Origin: Croceivirga thetidis
GTDB lineage: Bacteria; Bacteroidota; Bacteroidia; Flavobacteriales; Flavobacteriaceae
Reading direction: 5' to 3'
DNA: 64,000 nt
Assembly (NCBI RefSeq): GCF_012272815.1
Contig: NZ_JAAWWL010000001.1
Span: 310,001 to 374,000, forward strand
Shown: positions 53,189 to 62,810 of the stretch, one piece after another
Layout: each line of letters begins with the position of its first letter
How positions within the stretch are numbered: the stretch's first letter is position 1
Position numbers and translations under genes: made by a program
Notes under the pieces: model-generated
Told to the model about the DNA's origin: nothing
Databases searched by the model: none
What the model saw: only the letters and a program-made list of their open reading frames with translations

Positions 53189-55486
53189 CTACGATTTTTT
53201 TATTTTGGCATTCTTGCGTTTCTCTCGCTCTTGGGCATCAATTACAGCAACAGCAGCCATATTGACCATCTCATCTACACTTGCACCTAGTTGAAGTATA
53301 TGAACCGATTTTCGAAGCCCTACCATAACAGGTCCGATTGAATGTGCCTTATTTAACCCTTTTAAGAGCTTGTAGGTAATATTGGCCGCGTCAAGATTTG
53401 GAAAAATAAGCGTATTTACTTTTCTACCGGCCAATTTTGAAAATGGAAAATTGGTTGTGCATAATTCCTGATTGAACGCAAAATCTGTCTGAATTTCTCC
53501 ATCAACAATAAGCTCCGGATTACTTTCATGAAGCATTTTTACCGCTTCTCTAACTTTTTGCGCTTGAGGATGTGCTGAAGAACCGTAATTAGCATAGGAT
53601 AACATTGCAACTACCGGTTCAAAACCAAAAGTGGATGCCACATTCGCAGTCATTTTTGCAATCTCTGCTAAATCTTCTGCGTTTGGATTAATATTAACGG
53701 AAGTATCTGCAAGAAAGAGTGGTCCTCTTTCCGTTATCATAACATTGACGGTAGCGGCATTTTTTACTCCGGTTGCCCGACCAACAACTTCAAAAACTGG
53801 CCTAAGCACTTTGGGGTAAGATCGCGAATAACCTGAAATCATACCATCTGCAGCACCTTCAACGACCATCATTGAACCAAAGTAGTTTCGTTTGCCCATA
53901 TTTACCCTAGCACTGTACTGGGTATCACCTTTACGCTTACGAAGTGCCCATAGTTTCTCGGCGTATTTCGTTCGTATCTCAGAAGATTCTTCATTACGAG
54001 GATCAATAATATCGACCTTCGCATCAAACTCCAATTCGGCTTTAAGACGGTTGATTTTTTCTTTGTCCCCTAATAATATTGGAATGGCAATCCCTTCCTC
54101 ATAAACGATTTGAGCTGCTTTTAGAACATCCAAGAGCTCCGCTTCAGCAAAAACAATACGCTTCGGGTTTGCTTTGGCCCTGTTATGCAAGGAACGCATG
54201 AACTTTTCGTCATTTCCAGAACGAGACAATAACTCCTCTTCATATTTTGCCCAATCTTGAATTGGAGCCTTTGCAACACCACTTTCCATGGCGGCTTTAG
54301 CAACTGCAGGGGGTATTCTAGAAATAAGACGAGGGTCAAATGGCTTTGGTATGATATAATCCTTTCCGAAGGTAAGTCGGGTCATATCGTAAGTAATATT
54401 GACTTGTTCAGGAACGGGCTCCTTGGTCATTTCTGCCAGCGCACGAACAGCAGCCATCTTCATTTCTTCATTAATTTTAGTCGCCCTAACATCTAAAGCT
54501 CCTCTAAAAATGAAAGGGAAACCCAATACATTGTTAACTTGATTAGGATGATCGGAGCGACCCGTTGCCATTATAATATCTTCCCGTGTGCGACAAGCCA
54601 AATCATAACCAATTTCTGGGTCTGGATTGGCCATGGCAAAAACAATTGGATTGTCGGCCATTGAAGTCAACATTTCAGGACTCACTATATCAGCGATGGA
54701 CAATCCAATGAATACGTCGGCACCTTTCATCGCTTCTTCTAAAGTGTCTATTTTTCTATCAGTGGCAAATTCTGCTTTTTGTGTTGTAAGATTATCCCTG
54801 TCTTTTCGAATAACACCTTTGCTGTCGAGCATTACCATATTTTCAGCCTTGGCACCAAAAGCTCGATAGAGTCTTGAACAGGATATTGCCGCTGCTCCTG
54901 CACCACTGATTACAATTTTGACCTGATCTATTTTTTTATTTGAAAGCTCTAAGGCATTTAGGAGTGCAGCGGCTGAGATAATGGCCGTCCCATGCTGGTC
55001 GTCGTGCATAACTGGAATATCCAGTTCTTCCTTGAGACGCCGTTCAATTTCAAAAGCCTCAGGTGCCTTAATATCTTCAAGATTTATACCTCCAAAAGTT
55101 GGGGCAATAATCTTTACAGTTTCCACGAATTTGTCTACATCTTCCGTATCCAATTCAACGTCGATGCCATCGATGTCCGCAAAAATTTTGAAAAGGAGAC
55201 TCTTGCCCTCCATTACGGGCTTTGAAGCTTCTGGACCAATATTTCCCAAACCTAAAACGGCTGTCCCATTTGAAATTACTGCGACCGTGTTTCCCTTAGC
55301 AGTATACCTATAAACCTCATCTTTATTCTTTTCAATTTCCAAACATGGTTCAGCAACACCTGGGGAATAGGCCAAGGCTAAATCACGTTGTGTTGCATAA
55401 GGCTTGGTAGGAACTACTTTTATCTTACCTGGCTGTGGTTTTGCATGATATACCAATGCCTGCCTGCGCTGTTTTTCTTTGCTCAT
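53189..55486 (-). CDS. maeB: NADP-dependent malic enzyme with phosphotransacetylase-like C-terminal domain
   Basis: The ATG at 55486 gives 765 aa; a frame from 55507 adds seven residues. The N-terminal half is malic enzyme (substrate block YSPGVAEPCLEIEKN, MHDDQHGTAIISAAALLNAL, GAGAAA-type nucleotide fold). The C-terminal half is a phosphate acetyltransferase-like domain (RIVFAEAE, GSSAHPQAQKVREA), as in MaeB. It decarboxylates malate to pyruvate, making NADPH. A -7 motif lies 18 bp upstream of the start. It heads the maeB-ruvA-sprA operon. Confidence 0.93.
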   Translation of the reverse strand: MSKEKQRRQALVYHAKPQPGKIKVVPTKPYATQRDLALAYSPGVAEPCLEIEKNKDEVYRYTAKGNTVAVISNGTAVLGLGNIGPEASKPVMEGKSLLFKIFADIDGIDVELDTEDVDKFVETVKIIAPTFGGINLEDIKAPEAFEIERRLKEELDIPVMHDDQHGTAIISAAALLNALELSNKKIDQVKIVISGAGAAAISCSRLYRAFGAKAENMVMLDSKGVIRKDRDNLTTQKAEFATDRKIDTLEEAMKGADVFIGLSIADIVSPEMLTSMADNPIVFAMANPDPEIGYDLACRTREDIIMATGRSDHPNQVNNVLGFPFIFRGALDVRATKINEEMKMAAVRALAEMTKEPVPEQVNITYDMTRLTFGKDYIIPKPFDPRLISRIPPAVAKAAMESGVAKAPIQDWAKYEEELLSRSGNDEKFMRSLHNRAKANPKRIVFAEAELLDVLKAAQIVYEEGIAIPILLGDKEKINRLKAELEFDAKVDIIDPRNEESSEIRTKYAEKLWALRKRKGDTQYSARVNMGKRNYFGSMMVVEGAADGMISGYSRSYPKVLRPVFEVVGRATGVKNAATVNVMITERGPLFLADTSVNINPNAEDLAEIAKMTANVASTFGFEPVVAMLSYANYGSSAHPQAQKVREAVKMLHESNPELIVDGEIQTDFAFNQELCTTNFPFSKLAGRKVNTLIFPNLDAANITYKLLKGLNKAHSIGPVMVGLRKSVHILQLGASVDEMVNMAAVAVIDAQEREKRKNAKIKKS

Positions 55487-55504
55487 AGATTCTCGATGTG
55501 CGGG

Positions 55505-55512
55505 CAAAAATA
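55505..55512 (-). promoter_or_regulatory. Candidate -7 element for the maeB-ruvA-sprA operon
   Basis: The minus strand reads TATTTTTG, 18 bp upstream of the ATG at 55486. The -33 TTG is not at the expected distance. It overlaps the longer reading frame from 55507, supporting the shorter start. Confidence 0.4.
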
Positions 55513-55573
55513 CGGCTTACAAAATGTTTCTTGTTAATACTTCTGTTTTAAAAAATAGACTGATTGCTTACCG

Positions 55574-56893
55574 TTATAGATCAGAAACTGATTCTTCTTT
55601 TTGAACATTTAATCGGAGTGCCAAAATACAGGCGATAACAAAAAATATCCCTGCAAAATACATCGCATTAACTGCATTGCCGCCTAACAGATTTTTAAAG
55701 ATTGGACCGAAGGTAAGTGTTTGTATACCCATCGGAATTACAATCATCATATTCAATATTCCCATATATACACCTCTTCGTTCCTGTGGAACAATTTTAG
55801 AGACCATACTATATGGAATACCCATCATTGCGGCCCAACCGATTCCGAAAAGTACCATCGGGAAAAGTACATAGACGGGGTCTGTGATATTCGGAATTGC
55901 CAATAGTGCTAAACCAGTACCTAATAAACTTATTGCGTATATTTTCTTGCCTCCAAAACGCATTGTTAGCGGAACCAAGATTAAGGCTACCACCGCAGTA
56001 ACGATATTATATGTAGTGCTCATTTTTGCTGCCTGGGCTGCAGCTTCAGAAGTATCATAACCTAGAGTACTTCTAAAGAGCGGCGTTATAAATTGCCAGT
56101 AAACAAAAAGGGCATACCATTGAAATAGGTATACTGCCGAAAGCTTCCACATGAACTTTGGCATGTCTTTTACCGCTTCTGAAATTTCAGCAAAAGGCTT
56201 TTTTACCTTCTCTAAAAAAGGTAAACTGCGATTTCTTTCTATTTCCTTTAGTTCTTCATCTGGGGGAGGAATTTCTGGTGTTTTCAAAACCGACCAAAGT
56301 ATGGTGGTTATCGAAAGAAAAGAACCTATAAAGAAAGAATAATATAGCCATTTGGGTATTTGACCGGAAACTTCCTCTCCGCCTCCAAACCAATCTTGGA
56401 ATAAAAATATTGATGCATTTGCAAGCAAAATACCAGCTCCTACAAAAAGGCTTTGCATTTGATAACCGAGACTTAATTGGTTGTCGGGTAGCTTGTCACC
56501 TACAAATGCCCGATAGGGTTCCATTGCCATATTGTTACCCACATCTAAAATCCATAATAGGCCAACGGCAAACCAAAGGGCCGGACTTAAGGGAAAAGCA
56601 AAAAGACATATACTTCCCATAATTGCTCCAATAAGGAAAAAAGGTTTTCTCCTGCCCCATTTTGGCGACCATGTCTTGTCAGAAATGGCCCCAATGATCG
56701 GTTGAATGATCAAACCAGTTACTGGCCCTGCAATATTTAGAATTGGTAAAGTTTCCTCTTTGGCCCCCAGAAAAAGAAATATTGGATTGATAGCACTTTG
56801 TTGTAAACCAAAGCTGTATTGGATACCTAAAAATCCAACGTTCATATTCCAAATCTGCCAAAAATTAAGTTGGGGTTTTTTAAGCTTTACCAT
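55574..56893 (-). CDS. MFS sugar transporter of the sucrose (SLC45/GPH) type
   Basis: The 439-aa protein has twelve hydrophobic helices. The first cytosolic loop GAISDKTWSPKWGRRKPFF carries the MFS motif in the form seen in plant sucrose transporters and SLC45 relatives. Conserved stretches include NMNVGFLGIQYSFGLQQ in helix 1 and MGIPYSMVSKIVPQERRGVYMGILN in the second half. It lies 107 bp downstream of a sucrose phosphorylase gene, strongly suggesting that it brings sucrose (or a related alpha-glucoside) into the cytoplasm for that enzyme. A disaccharide exporter role is less likely. Confidence 0.88.
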   Translation of the reverse strand: MVKLKKPQLNFWQIWNMNVGFLGIQYSFGLQQSAINPIFLFLGAKEETLPILNIAGPVTGLIIQPIIGAISDKTWSPKWGRRKPFFLIGAIMGSICLFAFPLSPALWFAVGLLWILDVGNNMAMEPYRAFVGDKLPDNQLSLGYQMQSLFVGAGILLANASIFLFQDWFGGGEEVSGQIPKWLYYSFFIGSFLSITTILWSVLKTPEIPPPDEELKEIERNRSLPFLEKVKKPFAEISEAVKDMPKFMWKLSAVYLFQWYALFVYWQFITPLFRSTLGYDTSEAAAQAAKMSTTYNIVTAVVALILVPLTMRFGGKKIYAISLLGTGLALLAIPNITDPVYVLFPMVLFGIGWAAMMGIPYSMVSKIVPQERRGVYMGILNMMIVIPMGIQTLTFGPIFKNLLGGNAVNAMYFAGIFFVIACILALRLNVQKEESVSDL

Positions 56894-57000
56894 TGTTGTT
56901 TAAAGTTATTAGTTGGTCGGAATTCTTTAAAAAAATGCTCTTTCGAATATAAGGTTTTTAAAGTTTGTAGTAAAAAATTGCAAAACTCCTAATTTGAATT

Positions 57001-58461
57001 CTATACGCTTAAGTAGACTTGCTCCTCCGTACCCACTGACTCTGTGATTAAAAGTTTCTTCAATTCTAGATTAACCTCCAATTTTACCCAGTTTGAACCC
57101 TTTGACCATTTAATTTGAAGGATTTCATTTGGTGTTTCCAACAATTTAAAATCACCATCGAATGCTTTACGCGTGTTTCGAAATCTCATAAGTTCAGCCA
57201 ATTGTTCAAACATTGGATTGGCTGTCTTCTTTAAAATTTCTTCCTTGGTATAATAATGCCTGTTAATGTCTCGACCAACGTTTGTTTTGGCCAATAAATC
57301 CATATCATTATCGTCGCCAAATAATCCCACATAATATACTTGGGGTATTCCCGGTACGAAAAATTGAATTGCCCTAGCTATTAAATAAGCACTTTCATCT
57401 TTACCAAGTGCTTCAAAATAGGTACAGTTAACCTGATATAGATCAAGGTTCGAGGCTGCGCTGCCAGTTGCCTTTAAACTTCTGCCCTCGCTATTGGCAT
57501 GCATCTTGTTTACAATATTGTCCAGAACTGAATCTGGAATGAGCCCTTTCTCACCTCCTTCAGAAGCCACATCGACAATACCAATACCATCATGTGTATC
57601 CAAAACAGTAATAACATTTTTAGGTGCTGTGCGCAGCCAATTTTTTAGATTGTTTGCATTGTGGTTGAACAAGGTGTCAAGAACAAGTACTGGTAAAGCA
57701 AAATCATAGACAAAATCAACTTTTTTCGCAATTTCAATTTGGGTCTTGTAAAACGAATGAATTTCAACCAATACTTCAATACCGTGTTCGTGTGCCTTTT
57801 TGGTGAGTTTGTCAATGAATTGGAAGGTTTCAGGAATCATAAAACAAGAAGTCCCCGTTTTTTTAATAGCGTAACCAGCGGCATCCAATCGAATCATTGA
57901 AATTCCAGCACTCTGGTACAATTCCAAAATGGTGTCCAGGTACTTTTTTCCGCCCTCTGAATGCACATCAATATCTATCTGTTTCTGGGTAAAGGTGGTC
58001 CAAACCAATTTTTCCGATCCGTTAGCTAATTTGAATTTTGTGAATGGAAAACCAGGTCTAGGACGGTATATATTCAATAAATCTGTTTCCGTTGCCCCTT
58101 CAGGAAAGACTTTATCATAGGTCAAAAAGAGTGAATCATATGCCGATTCAGAACCCTTTTCCAGAAAATCTTTGAACTCAATGGAGTCTGCCGACATATG
58201 GTTTACAATTAAGTCTGCCATTACATCGACCGATGAGCTTAAGTCTTTTATATCGTTCCAATCACCAAGTCTAGGATCAACCTTTTTATGGTCTATTGGG
58301 TCAAATCCAGCGTCCTCACCATCAATAGGGTAGAAGAAAGGCAAGATATGGACCCCACCGAACAAACCTTTCAATTCGTTCGTTAGCAATTCCTTTAAAT
58401 CAGTGATGTTTTTACAACCGATACGATCAACGTAGGTAATTAGCTGAATTTGATTTTTCAC
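57001..58461 (-). CDS. Sucrose phosphorylase (GH13 subfamily 18)
   Basis: The 486-aa cytosolic enzyme starts at a GTG (58461); an in-frame TGA two codons upstream rules out a longer form, and the beginning MKNQIQLITYVDR fits known sucrose phosphorylases. The nucleophile is Asp193 in RLDAAGYAIKK, the acid/base Glu233 in VLVEIHSFY, and the transition-state stabiliser Asp288 in TVLDTHDGIG. Conserved blocks NLDLYQVNCTYF and VPGIPQVYYVG follow. It splits sucrose with phosphate into glucose 1-phosphate and fructose, saving ATP. A close specificity such as sucrose 6-phosphate or glucosylglycerate cannot be excluded. Confidence 0.88.
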   Translation of the reverse strand: MKNQIQLITYVDRIGCKNITDLKELLTNELKGLFGGVHILPFFYPIDGEDAGFDPIDHKKVDPRLGDWNDIKDLSSSVDVMADLIVNHMSADSIEFKDFLEKGSESAYDSLFLTYDKVFPEGATETDLLNIYRPRPGFPFTKFKLANGSEKLVWTTFTQKQIDIDVHSEGGKKYLDTILELYQSAGISMIRLDAAGYAIKKTGTSCFMIPETFQFIDKLTKKAHEHGIEVLVEIHSFYKTQIEIAKKVDFVYDFALPVLVLDTLFNHNANNLKNWLRTAPKNVITVLDTHDGIGIVDVASEGGEKGLIPDSVLDNIVNKMHANSEGRSLKATGSAASNLDLYQVNCTYFEALGKDESAYLIARAIQFFVPGIPQVYYVGLFGDDNDMDLLAKTNVGRDINRHYYTKEEILKKTANPMFEQLAELMRFRNTRKAFDGDFKLLETPNEILQIKWSKGSNWVKLEVNLELKKLLITESVGTEEQVYLSV

Positions 58462-58631
58462 TTGTCAAAATTTTCAAAAAGTGGTGAGGGATATTTTTAT
58501 AGGGAACCAATAATACGTCTTAATCCTGAAAATTATGAGCATTTTACTGAGGATTTCGTAAAATTTTCTTCGAAAACGTTTGAAATTTTATATTTCTATC
58601 AAACCTGGATTTCAAATAGACTGGCCAACTA

Positions 58632-59552
58632 TTATTTTTTAAGAAAACTGATGTTTCGTTGCAGTCCTGAGTATTTGGTTCTTTTGACTGCTGAATTTTT
58701 AAAAACTTTTTTGAAAACCTCCTCGGTCAACTCTTCCCAATCTTTATATGACATTTTCAAGAGCTCTGAATTTGCTTCAAATAAAGGTTCGGAATGAGGC
58801 TTAGAAAATCTATTCCATGGACAAACATCTTGACAAACATCACAACCAAACATCCATTCATCCAATTGACCTTTAAATTCTGTTGGTATTTCATTTTTCA
58901 ATTCAATGGTAAAATAGGAGATACATTTACTACCATCAACAACGTAGGGTTCAACTATTGCTTGGGTAGGACAAGCATCTATACAGGCCGTACAAGTTCC
59001 ACAGTGATCAGTGGTAGGTGTATCATATTCCAAATCCATATCAATAATGAGTTCAGCTATAAAATAAAAGGAACCTACCTCCTTTGTTAATAAATTACTG
59101 TGCTTGCCCATCCACCCCAAACCACTTCGAGCTGCCCATGCCTTGTCTAAAACAGGAGCAGAATCGACAAAAGCCCTGCCATTGACTTCTCCTATTTCAT
59201 TTTCAATGTACGCTAACAGCTGTTTCAACTTATCTTTTATCACAAAGTGATAATCGGTACCATAAGCGTATTTCGAAATTTTGAATGAGTCTGGATTCTG
59301 AATTTTCGAAGGATAATAATTCAAAATAAGCGATACAACAGATTTAGCTCCATCAACCAATTTGGTCGGGTCCAATCGCTTATCAAAATGGTTTGCCATA
59401 TAGCCCATTTCTCCCTGCATATTTTTATTGAGCCACTTCTCAAGTCTTGGCGCCTCTGCTTCTAAAAACTCAGCTTTTGAGATTCCACATGACAAAAAAC
59501 CGAGGCGCTTGGCTTCGGTTTTTATCATATTACTGTAATCTCTTCGGTTCAT
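58632..59552 (-). CDS. queG: Epoxyqueuosine reductase QueG
   Basis: The 306-aa cytosolic enzyme carries out the last step of queuosine synthesis in tRNA, reducing epoxyqueuosine using cobalamin and two 4Fe-4S clusters. It has the opening [14 protein letters not shown], the cobalamin-binding YHFVIK region, and two ferredoxin-type cysteine clusters [14 protein letters not shown] and [13 protein letters not shown]. The C-terminal part is short (family members reach 380 aa when extra helical repeats are present). It is a stand-alone gene between the cytochrome c lipoprotein and the sucrose genes. Confidence 0.93.
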   Translation of the reverse strand: MNRRDYSNMIKTEAKRLGFLSCGISKAEFLEAEAPRLEKWLNKNMQGEMGYMANHFDKRLDPTKLVDGAKSVVSLILNYYPSKIQNPDSFKISKYAYGTDYHFVIKDKLKQLLAYIENEIGEVNGRAFVDSAPVLDKAWAARSGLGWMGKHSNLLTKEVGSFYFIAELIIDMDLEYDTPTTDHCGTCTACIDACPTQAIVEPYVVDGSKCISYFTIELKNEIPTEFKGQLDEWMFGCDVCQDVCPWNRFSKPHSEPLFEANSELLKMSYKDWEELTEEVFKKVFKNSAVKRTKYSGLQRNISFLKK

Positions 59553-59596
59553 AAACCGAAGTTACATTTTAATTTTTTCAGCGAACACTATATCTT

Positions 59597-60169
59597 TTAA
59601 GAAGTTGGTGGTTTATAAGCTGGCACAATATTTTCCAAAGGTTTTATTGTCTTGAGATATAGAAAAATTGCCTCTACGTCTTCATCAGTCAAATTTTTAT
59701 AAGCTTCTACCGGCATTGGAGGCATAATAGGTCGGCTATTCTCAAGACCTTTGTATTTACCCTGTTTCATTGCTCTTTTAAACTGTTCGAGATTCCAATT
59801 GCCCAATCCAGTTTCATGTGGCGTTAAATTACCAGCGAAAGAAGTGCCCCAGGGTCCTACTGCTACGGTCAATTCTGCTCCAAATAAAACCCAAGGCCCG
59901 AGTGGCACATTATCAGGAACTGGAGGTAGTGGCCTTGAACTATTGTATCCCATAAGATGTTTGTCCATATCTGGTACAGGGCCCAATGCCGTCATTTTTT
60001 TAGGAGTATGGCAATCTGCGCATCCTAAAATGTTCACGAGATACTCGCCATGTTCCTCTTTCTCAATTTCTTCTACTTTAGCTAGGACTGGGACATCTTT
60101 TTCTTTTGGCATTTCATTACATGAGATAAGAAAAAGTAATCCGAAAATTGTAATTAATGTTGTTTTCAT
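59597..60169 (-). CDS. Cytochrome c family lipoprotein
   Basis: The 190-aa protein has a lipoprotein signal with Cys17 in LISC and one class I haem site C50-A-D-C53-H54. A conserved pattern follows (GYNSSRPLPPVPDN, LTPHETGLGNWNLEQFKRAM, PIMPPMPVEAYKNLTDEDVEAIFLYLK) resembling the cytochrome c subunits that serve alcohol and sugar dehydrogenases. It would hold haem c in the periplasm. No dehydrogenase gene is adjacent, but the GMC sugar dehydrogenase elsewhere in this window lacks such a subunit. Confidence 0.88.
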   Translation of the reverse strand: MKTTLITIFGLLFLISCNEMPKEKDVPVLAKVEEIEKEEHGEYLVNILGCADCHTPKKMTALGPVPDMDKHLMGYNSSRPLPPVPDNVPLGPWVLFGAELTVAVGPWGTSFAGNLTPHETGLGNWNLEQFKRAMKQGKYKGLENSRPIMPPMPVEAYKNLTDEDVEAIFLYLKTIKPLENIVPAYKPPTS

Positions 60170-60370
60170 ATTTCACTGGTTTTAGGTTGTATAATCCTAT
60201 AGCCGCAAAATATTATTTTGAATAAGGTCTCAGTCTTAAATCTTTATGATTGGACTAAAAAACTGTATAACAGGTAGTTAAATAATAAAGCACTCTTTAA
60301 TTATATGGTTTGGAGTATCAATTTCAACCCAAAATTCGTTCTTCATTTTATTTATTTTATATGAAGAAAA

Positions 60371-61699
60371 TCAAGTTCGTTGCTCAAACCGCAGATAAGC
60401 ATTTTTAGGCCTTAACGTAATTAAAGGAAGAATCTCAATTTCTGAAGTAGTTGATATTATTGTTCGGTTTGCAATAAGTTCTGAAATGACCATTTGCATC
60501 TCAAACATGGCAAAATTGTTGCCAATGCACATTCTGGGACCTGCACCAAAAGGAAAATAATAATCAGAATGCTGATTATTGGGTCCAGCGAATCGTTCAG
60601 GTTTGAATTTCATAGGGTTCTCCCAATAATCTTTGTGGCGATGTATTTCAATCGCGGAAAAAAGTAAAGGTGTTCCCTTCTTAATTTTCATTCCATCATA
60701 ATTATCATCTTCCAAATTCATTCGATCAATAAAATAAGCTGGTGGATATAGTCGCATAGCTTCTTCCAAAACTTGTCTGGTCATTTGCTGAGACATTAAG
60801 GTTGACATCAAGTCTAATTCTCCACCTAAGGCAACATCATTACCAATTTTACCTTGGTACTCAGGATTTTGAGCCAGTAGCTGACATGTAAAAGTCAGCG
60901 CATTGCTTGTGGTCTCATGGCCCGCTGTAAATAAAATCATGATTTCATCAATCATTTGCTCCTTTTCCATGGAACCCCCGTCTTCATATCTGGCGTCTAA
61001 TAATAAATCCAACAGATCATCTTTACGACGTGAACTCTTTTTGCGCTGTTCTATCAGTTGTTCGATAAGGCCACGTGCTTCTTTAACCATATTAAAGTGC
61101 CGACGCAATAATCCACTTCCTTTGAACCACCAGGCCAAATATGGTTGTCTCAATTCTCGAACCAAGATTTTTTGTGATGCTTCAACAATTTCTTGTAGAC
61201 GGGCAATTGTAGATTCCTCAACTTCACCACTAAATAGTGATTTTGCAACCACTTGAAATGCCAGCCTTCCAAAATAGGGCTCTATATCAATTTCTTTATC
61301 AAATGGAATTTGAGCTAGTTCTTCGTTGATGGTCTCTTGCATTATCTCCAAAAGATTGGATAAATGTTTTTTATGAAATGCAGGTTGAATAAGTTTTCGT
61401 TGTGTTTTCCAGTGCTCACCTTCTGCAGTCAATAAGCCTTTACCTAAGTATTTGGCAACCTCTTTGGTTTGAACTTCTGATTTTGTGTAATTCCGTTGAT
61501 TTTTTTGAAGTGCGTATTTTAAGAAGCCGGCATTACGCGAAAAAATTATTTTTTTCTGGAATCCGATATTGAGAATGAAAGTATCTCCTTTTTCTTCGAA
61601 GTTGTCATGGTGAAACGGAAGTGGATTTTTGACTATTTCAAGCGCACGGCCAAGAAACTTAGAAAAAGAAACTTCAGGAATTTTTTTCTCTTTTGCCAT
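60371..61699 (-). CDS. Cytochrome P450
   Basis: The 442-aa soluble P450 has the I-helix oxygen-binding motif AGHETTS (residues 259-265), the K-helix ExxR (Glu313-Arg316), PERF (367-370), and the haem-ligand loop FGAGPRMCIG with Cys391. No redox partner (ferredoxin or reductase) is adjacent. It starts 3 bp after the ruvB stop, so it may be read through from the ruvB promoter. The sequence style resembles CYP102/CYP4-like fatty-acid hydroxylases more than antibiotic P450s, but the substrate is unknown. Confidence 0.93.
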   Translation of the reverse strand: MAKEKKIPEVSFSKFLGRALEIVKNPLPFHHDNFEEKGDTFILNIGFQKKIIFSRNAGFLKYALQKNQRNYTKSEVQTKEVAKYLGKGLLTAEGEHWKTQRKLIQPAFHKKHLSNLLEIMQETINEELAQIPFDKEIDIEPYFGRLAFQVVAKSLFSGEVEESTIARLQEIVEASQKILVRELRQPYLAWWFKGSGLLRRHFNMVKEARGLIEQLIEQRKKSSRRKDDLLDLLLDARYEDGGSMEKEQMIDEIMILFTAGHETTSNALTFTCQLLAQNPEYQGKIGNDVALGGELDLMSTLMSQQMTRQVLEEAMRLYPPAYFIDRMNLEDDNYDGMKIKKGTPLLFSAIEIHRHKDYWENPMKFKPERFAGPNNQHSDYYFPFGAGPRMCIGNNFAMFEMQMVISELIANRTIISTTSEIEILPLITLRPKNAYLRFEQRT

Positions 61700-61702
61700 A
61701 TA

Positions 61703-62725
61703 TCAAAATAGCCCAGGTTGTGAACCTCCCTTGACCCTACCTAAATGTTTGTATGCCAATTCAGTAGCTTCACGACCACGAGGAGTTCGCATAATAAAAC
61801 CTTGTTGAATGAGAAAAGGCTCGTAAACCTCTTCGAGGGTCTCTGCACTTTCTGAAACCGCAGTGGCCAATGTAGTTATGCCAACAGGACCTCCTTTGAA
61901 TTTATCAATTATAGTAGACAAAATCTTATTATCCATTTCATCCAGTCCATTGGCATCTACATTCAATGCCTTCAATCCAAATTTTGATATCTCCAAATCA
62001 ATATTTCCATCTCCCTTAATCTGAGCAAAATCTCGCACGCGCCTTAAAAGAGCATTACAGATTCTTGGTGTACCCCTGCTCCTACCTGCAATTTCTATGG
62101 CCGCTTCGTTTGATATCGGCACTCTTAAAATATCAGCACTACGCTGAACAATTGTTGATAAAAGTTCAGTATCATAATATTCCAGTCTACTACTAATCCC
62201 AAAGCGGGCCCGCATTGGTGCAGTCAATAGGCCAGAACGCGTTGTAGCACCAACTAAAGTAAAAGGCGCTAAATTGATTTGTACCGATCGGGCATTAGGC
62301 CCCGTCTCGATCATAATATCAATTTTATAATCTTCCATTGCGGAATAAAGATATTCTTCAACTATTGGGCTTAATCTATGTATTTCATCAATAAACAATA
62401 CATCGCGTTCATCTAGATTTGTCAGAAGACCTGCTAAATCACCAGGTTTGTCCAATACAGGACCTGAAGTAACCTTTATACCTACACCCAACTCGTTTGC
62501 CAAAATATGGGCCAAGGTGGTCTTTCCCAATCCCGGAGGTCCATGAAATAAGGTGTGGTCAAGAGCCTCTCCTCGCTGATTCGCAGCCTCAACAAAAACC
62601 TTAAGGTTTTCAAGTACTTGTTCCTGCCCAGTAAAATCATCGAAGGCAATCGGTCGTAATGCTCTTTCGATATCCAATTCTTCAGGAGAAAAGTTTTCTG
62701 AAGTTGGGTCAAGGTTTTCGTTCAT
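61703..62725 (-). CDS. ruvB: Holliday junction branch migration ATPase RuvB
   Basis: The ATG at 62725 gives 340 aa, starting MNENLDPT before the usual [18 protein letters not shown]; a frame from 62764 would add 13 residues that overlap the promoter motif. Walker A is GPPGLGKTT, Walker B is [11 protein letters not shown], and the sensor region is [18 protein letters not shown] with the arginine finger. The C-terminal winged helix ([21 protein letters not shown]) is complete. RuvB rings pump DNA through the RuvA-held junction. The P450 gene follows 3 bp later. Confidence 0.95.
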   Translation of the reverse strand: MNENLDPTSENFSPEELDIERALRPIAFDDFTGQEQVLENLKVFVEAANQRGEALDHTLFHGPPGLGKTTLAHILANELGVGIKVTSGPVLDKPGDLAGLLTNLDERDVLFIDEIHRLSPIVEEYLYSAMEDYKIDIMIETGPNARSVQINLAPFTLVGATTRSGLLTAPMRARFGISSRLEYYDTELLSTIVQRSADILRVPISNEAAIEIAGRSRGTPRICNALLRRVRDFAQIKGDGNIDLEISKFGLKALNVDANGLDEMDNKILSTIIDKFKGGPVGITTLATAVSESAETLEEVYEPFLIQQGFIMRTPRGREATELAYKHLGRVKGGSQPGLF

Positions 62726-62730
62726 ACAAA

Positions 62731-62764
62731 CAAAGATAGGGCAATTAACCAAGAGGATATTCAA
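62731..62764 (-). promoter_or_regulatory. Candidate promoter of ruvB-P450
   Basis: On the minus strand TTG (62762-62764), a 23-bp spacer, and TATCTTTG (62731-62738) match the -33/-7 pattern. The ATG at 62725 is only 5 bp downstream, so the message would be nearly leaderless. This position also excludes the longer RuvB start at 62764. Confidence 0.45.
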
Positions 62765-62810
62765 AGTTTATTGTAAGTGAAATAGCAGCATTTTATCGTA
62801 AATTCAACCT

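Noticed and set aside
58578-58604. Inverted repeat GTTTGA/TCAAAC between queG and the sucrose genes
   Set aside because: The arms are short, the 15-nt loop is AT-rich and there is no good T tract; it could be an operator or weak terminator but cannot be supported.
58450-58797. A 115-codon plus-strand frame beginning near the sucrose phosphorylase start
   Set aside because: Half of it is antisense to queG and the rest covers the short intergenic gap; the encoded sequence has no family resemblance and no promoter-like motif, so it is not called.
60339-60368. AT-rich hairpin after the P450 gene (TTCTTCAT/ATGAAGAA)
   Set aside because: The loop is 14 nt, the stem is weak and no T tract follows on the minus strand, so a terminator call would be a guess.
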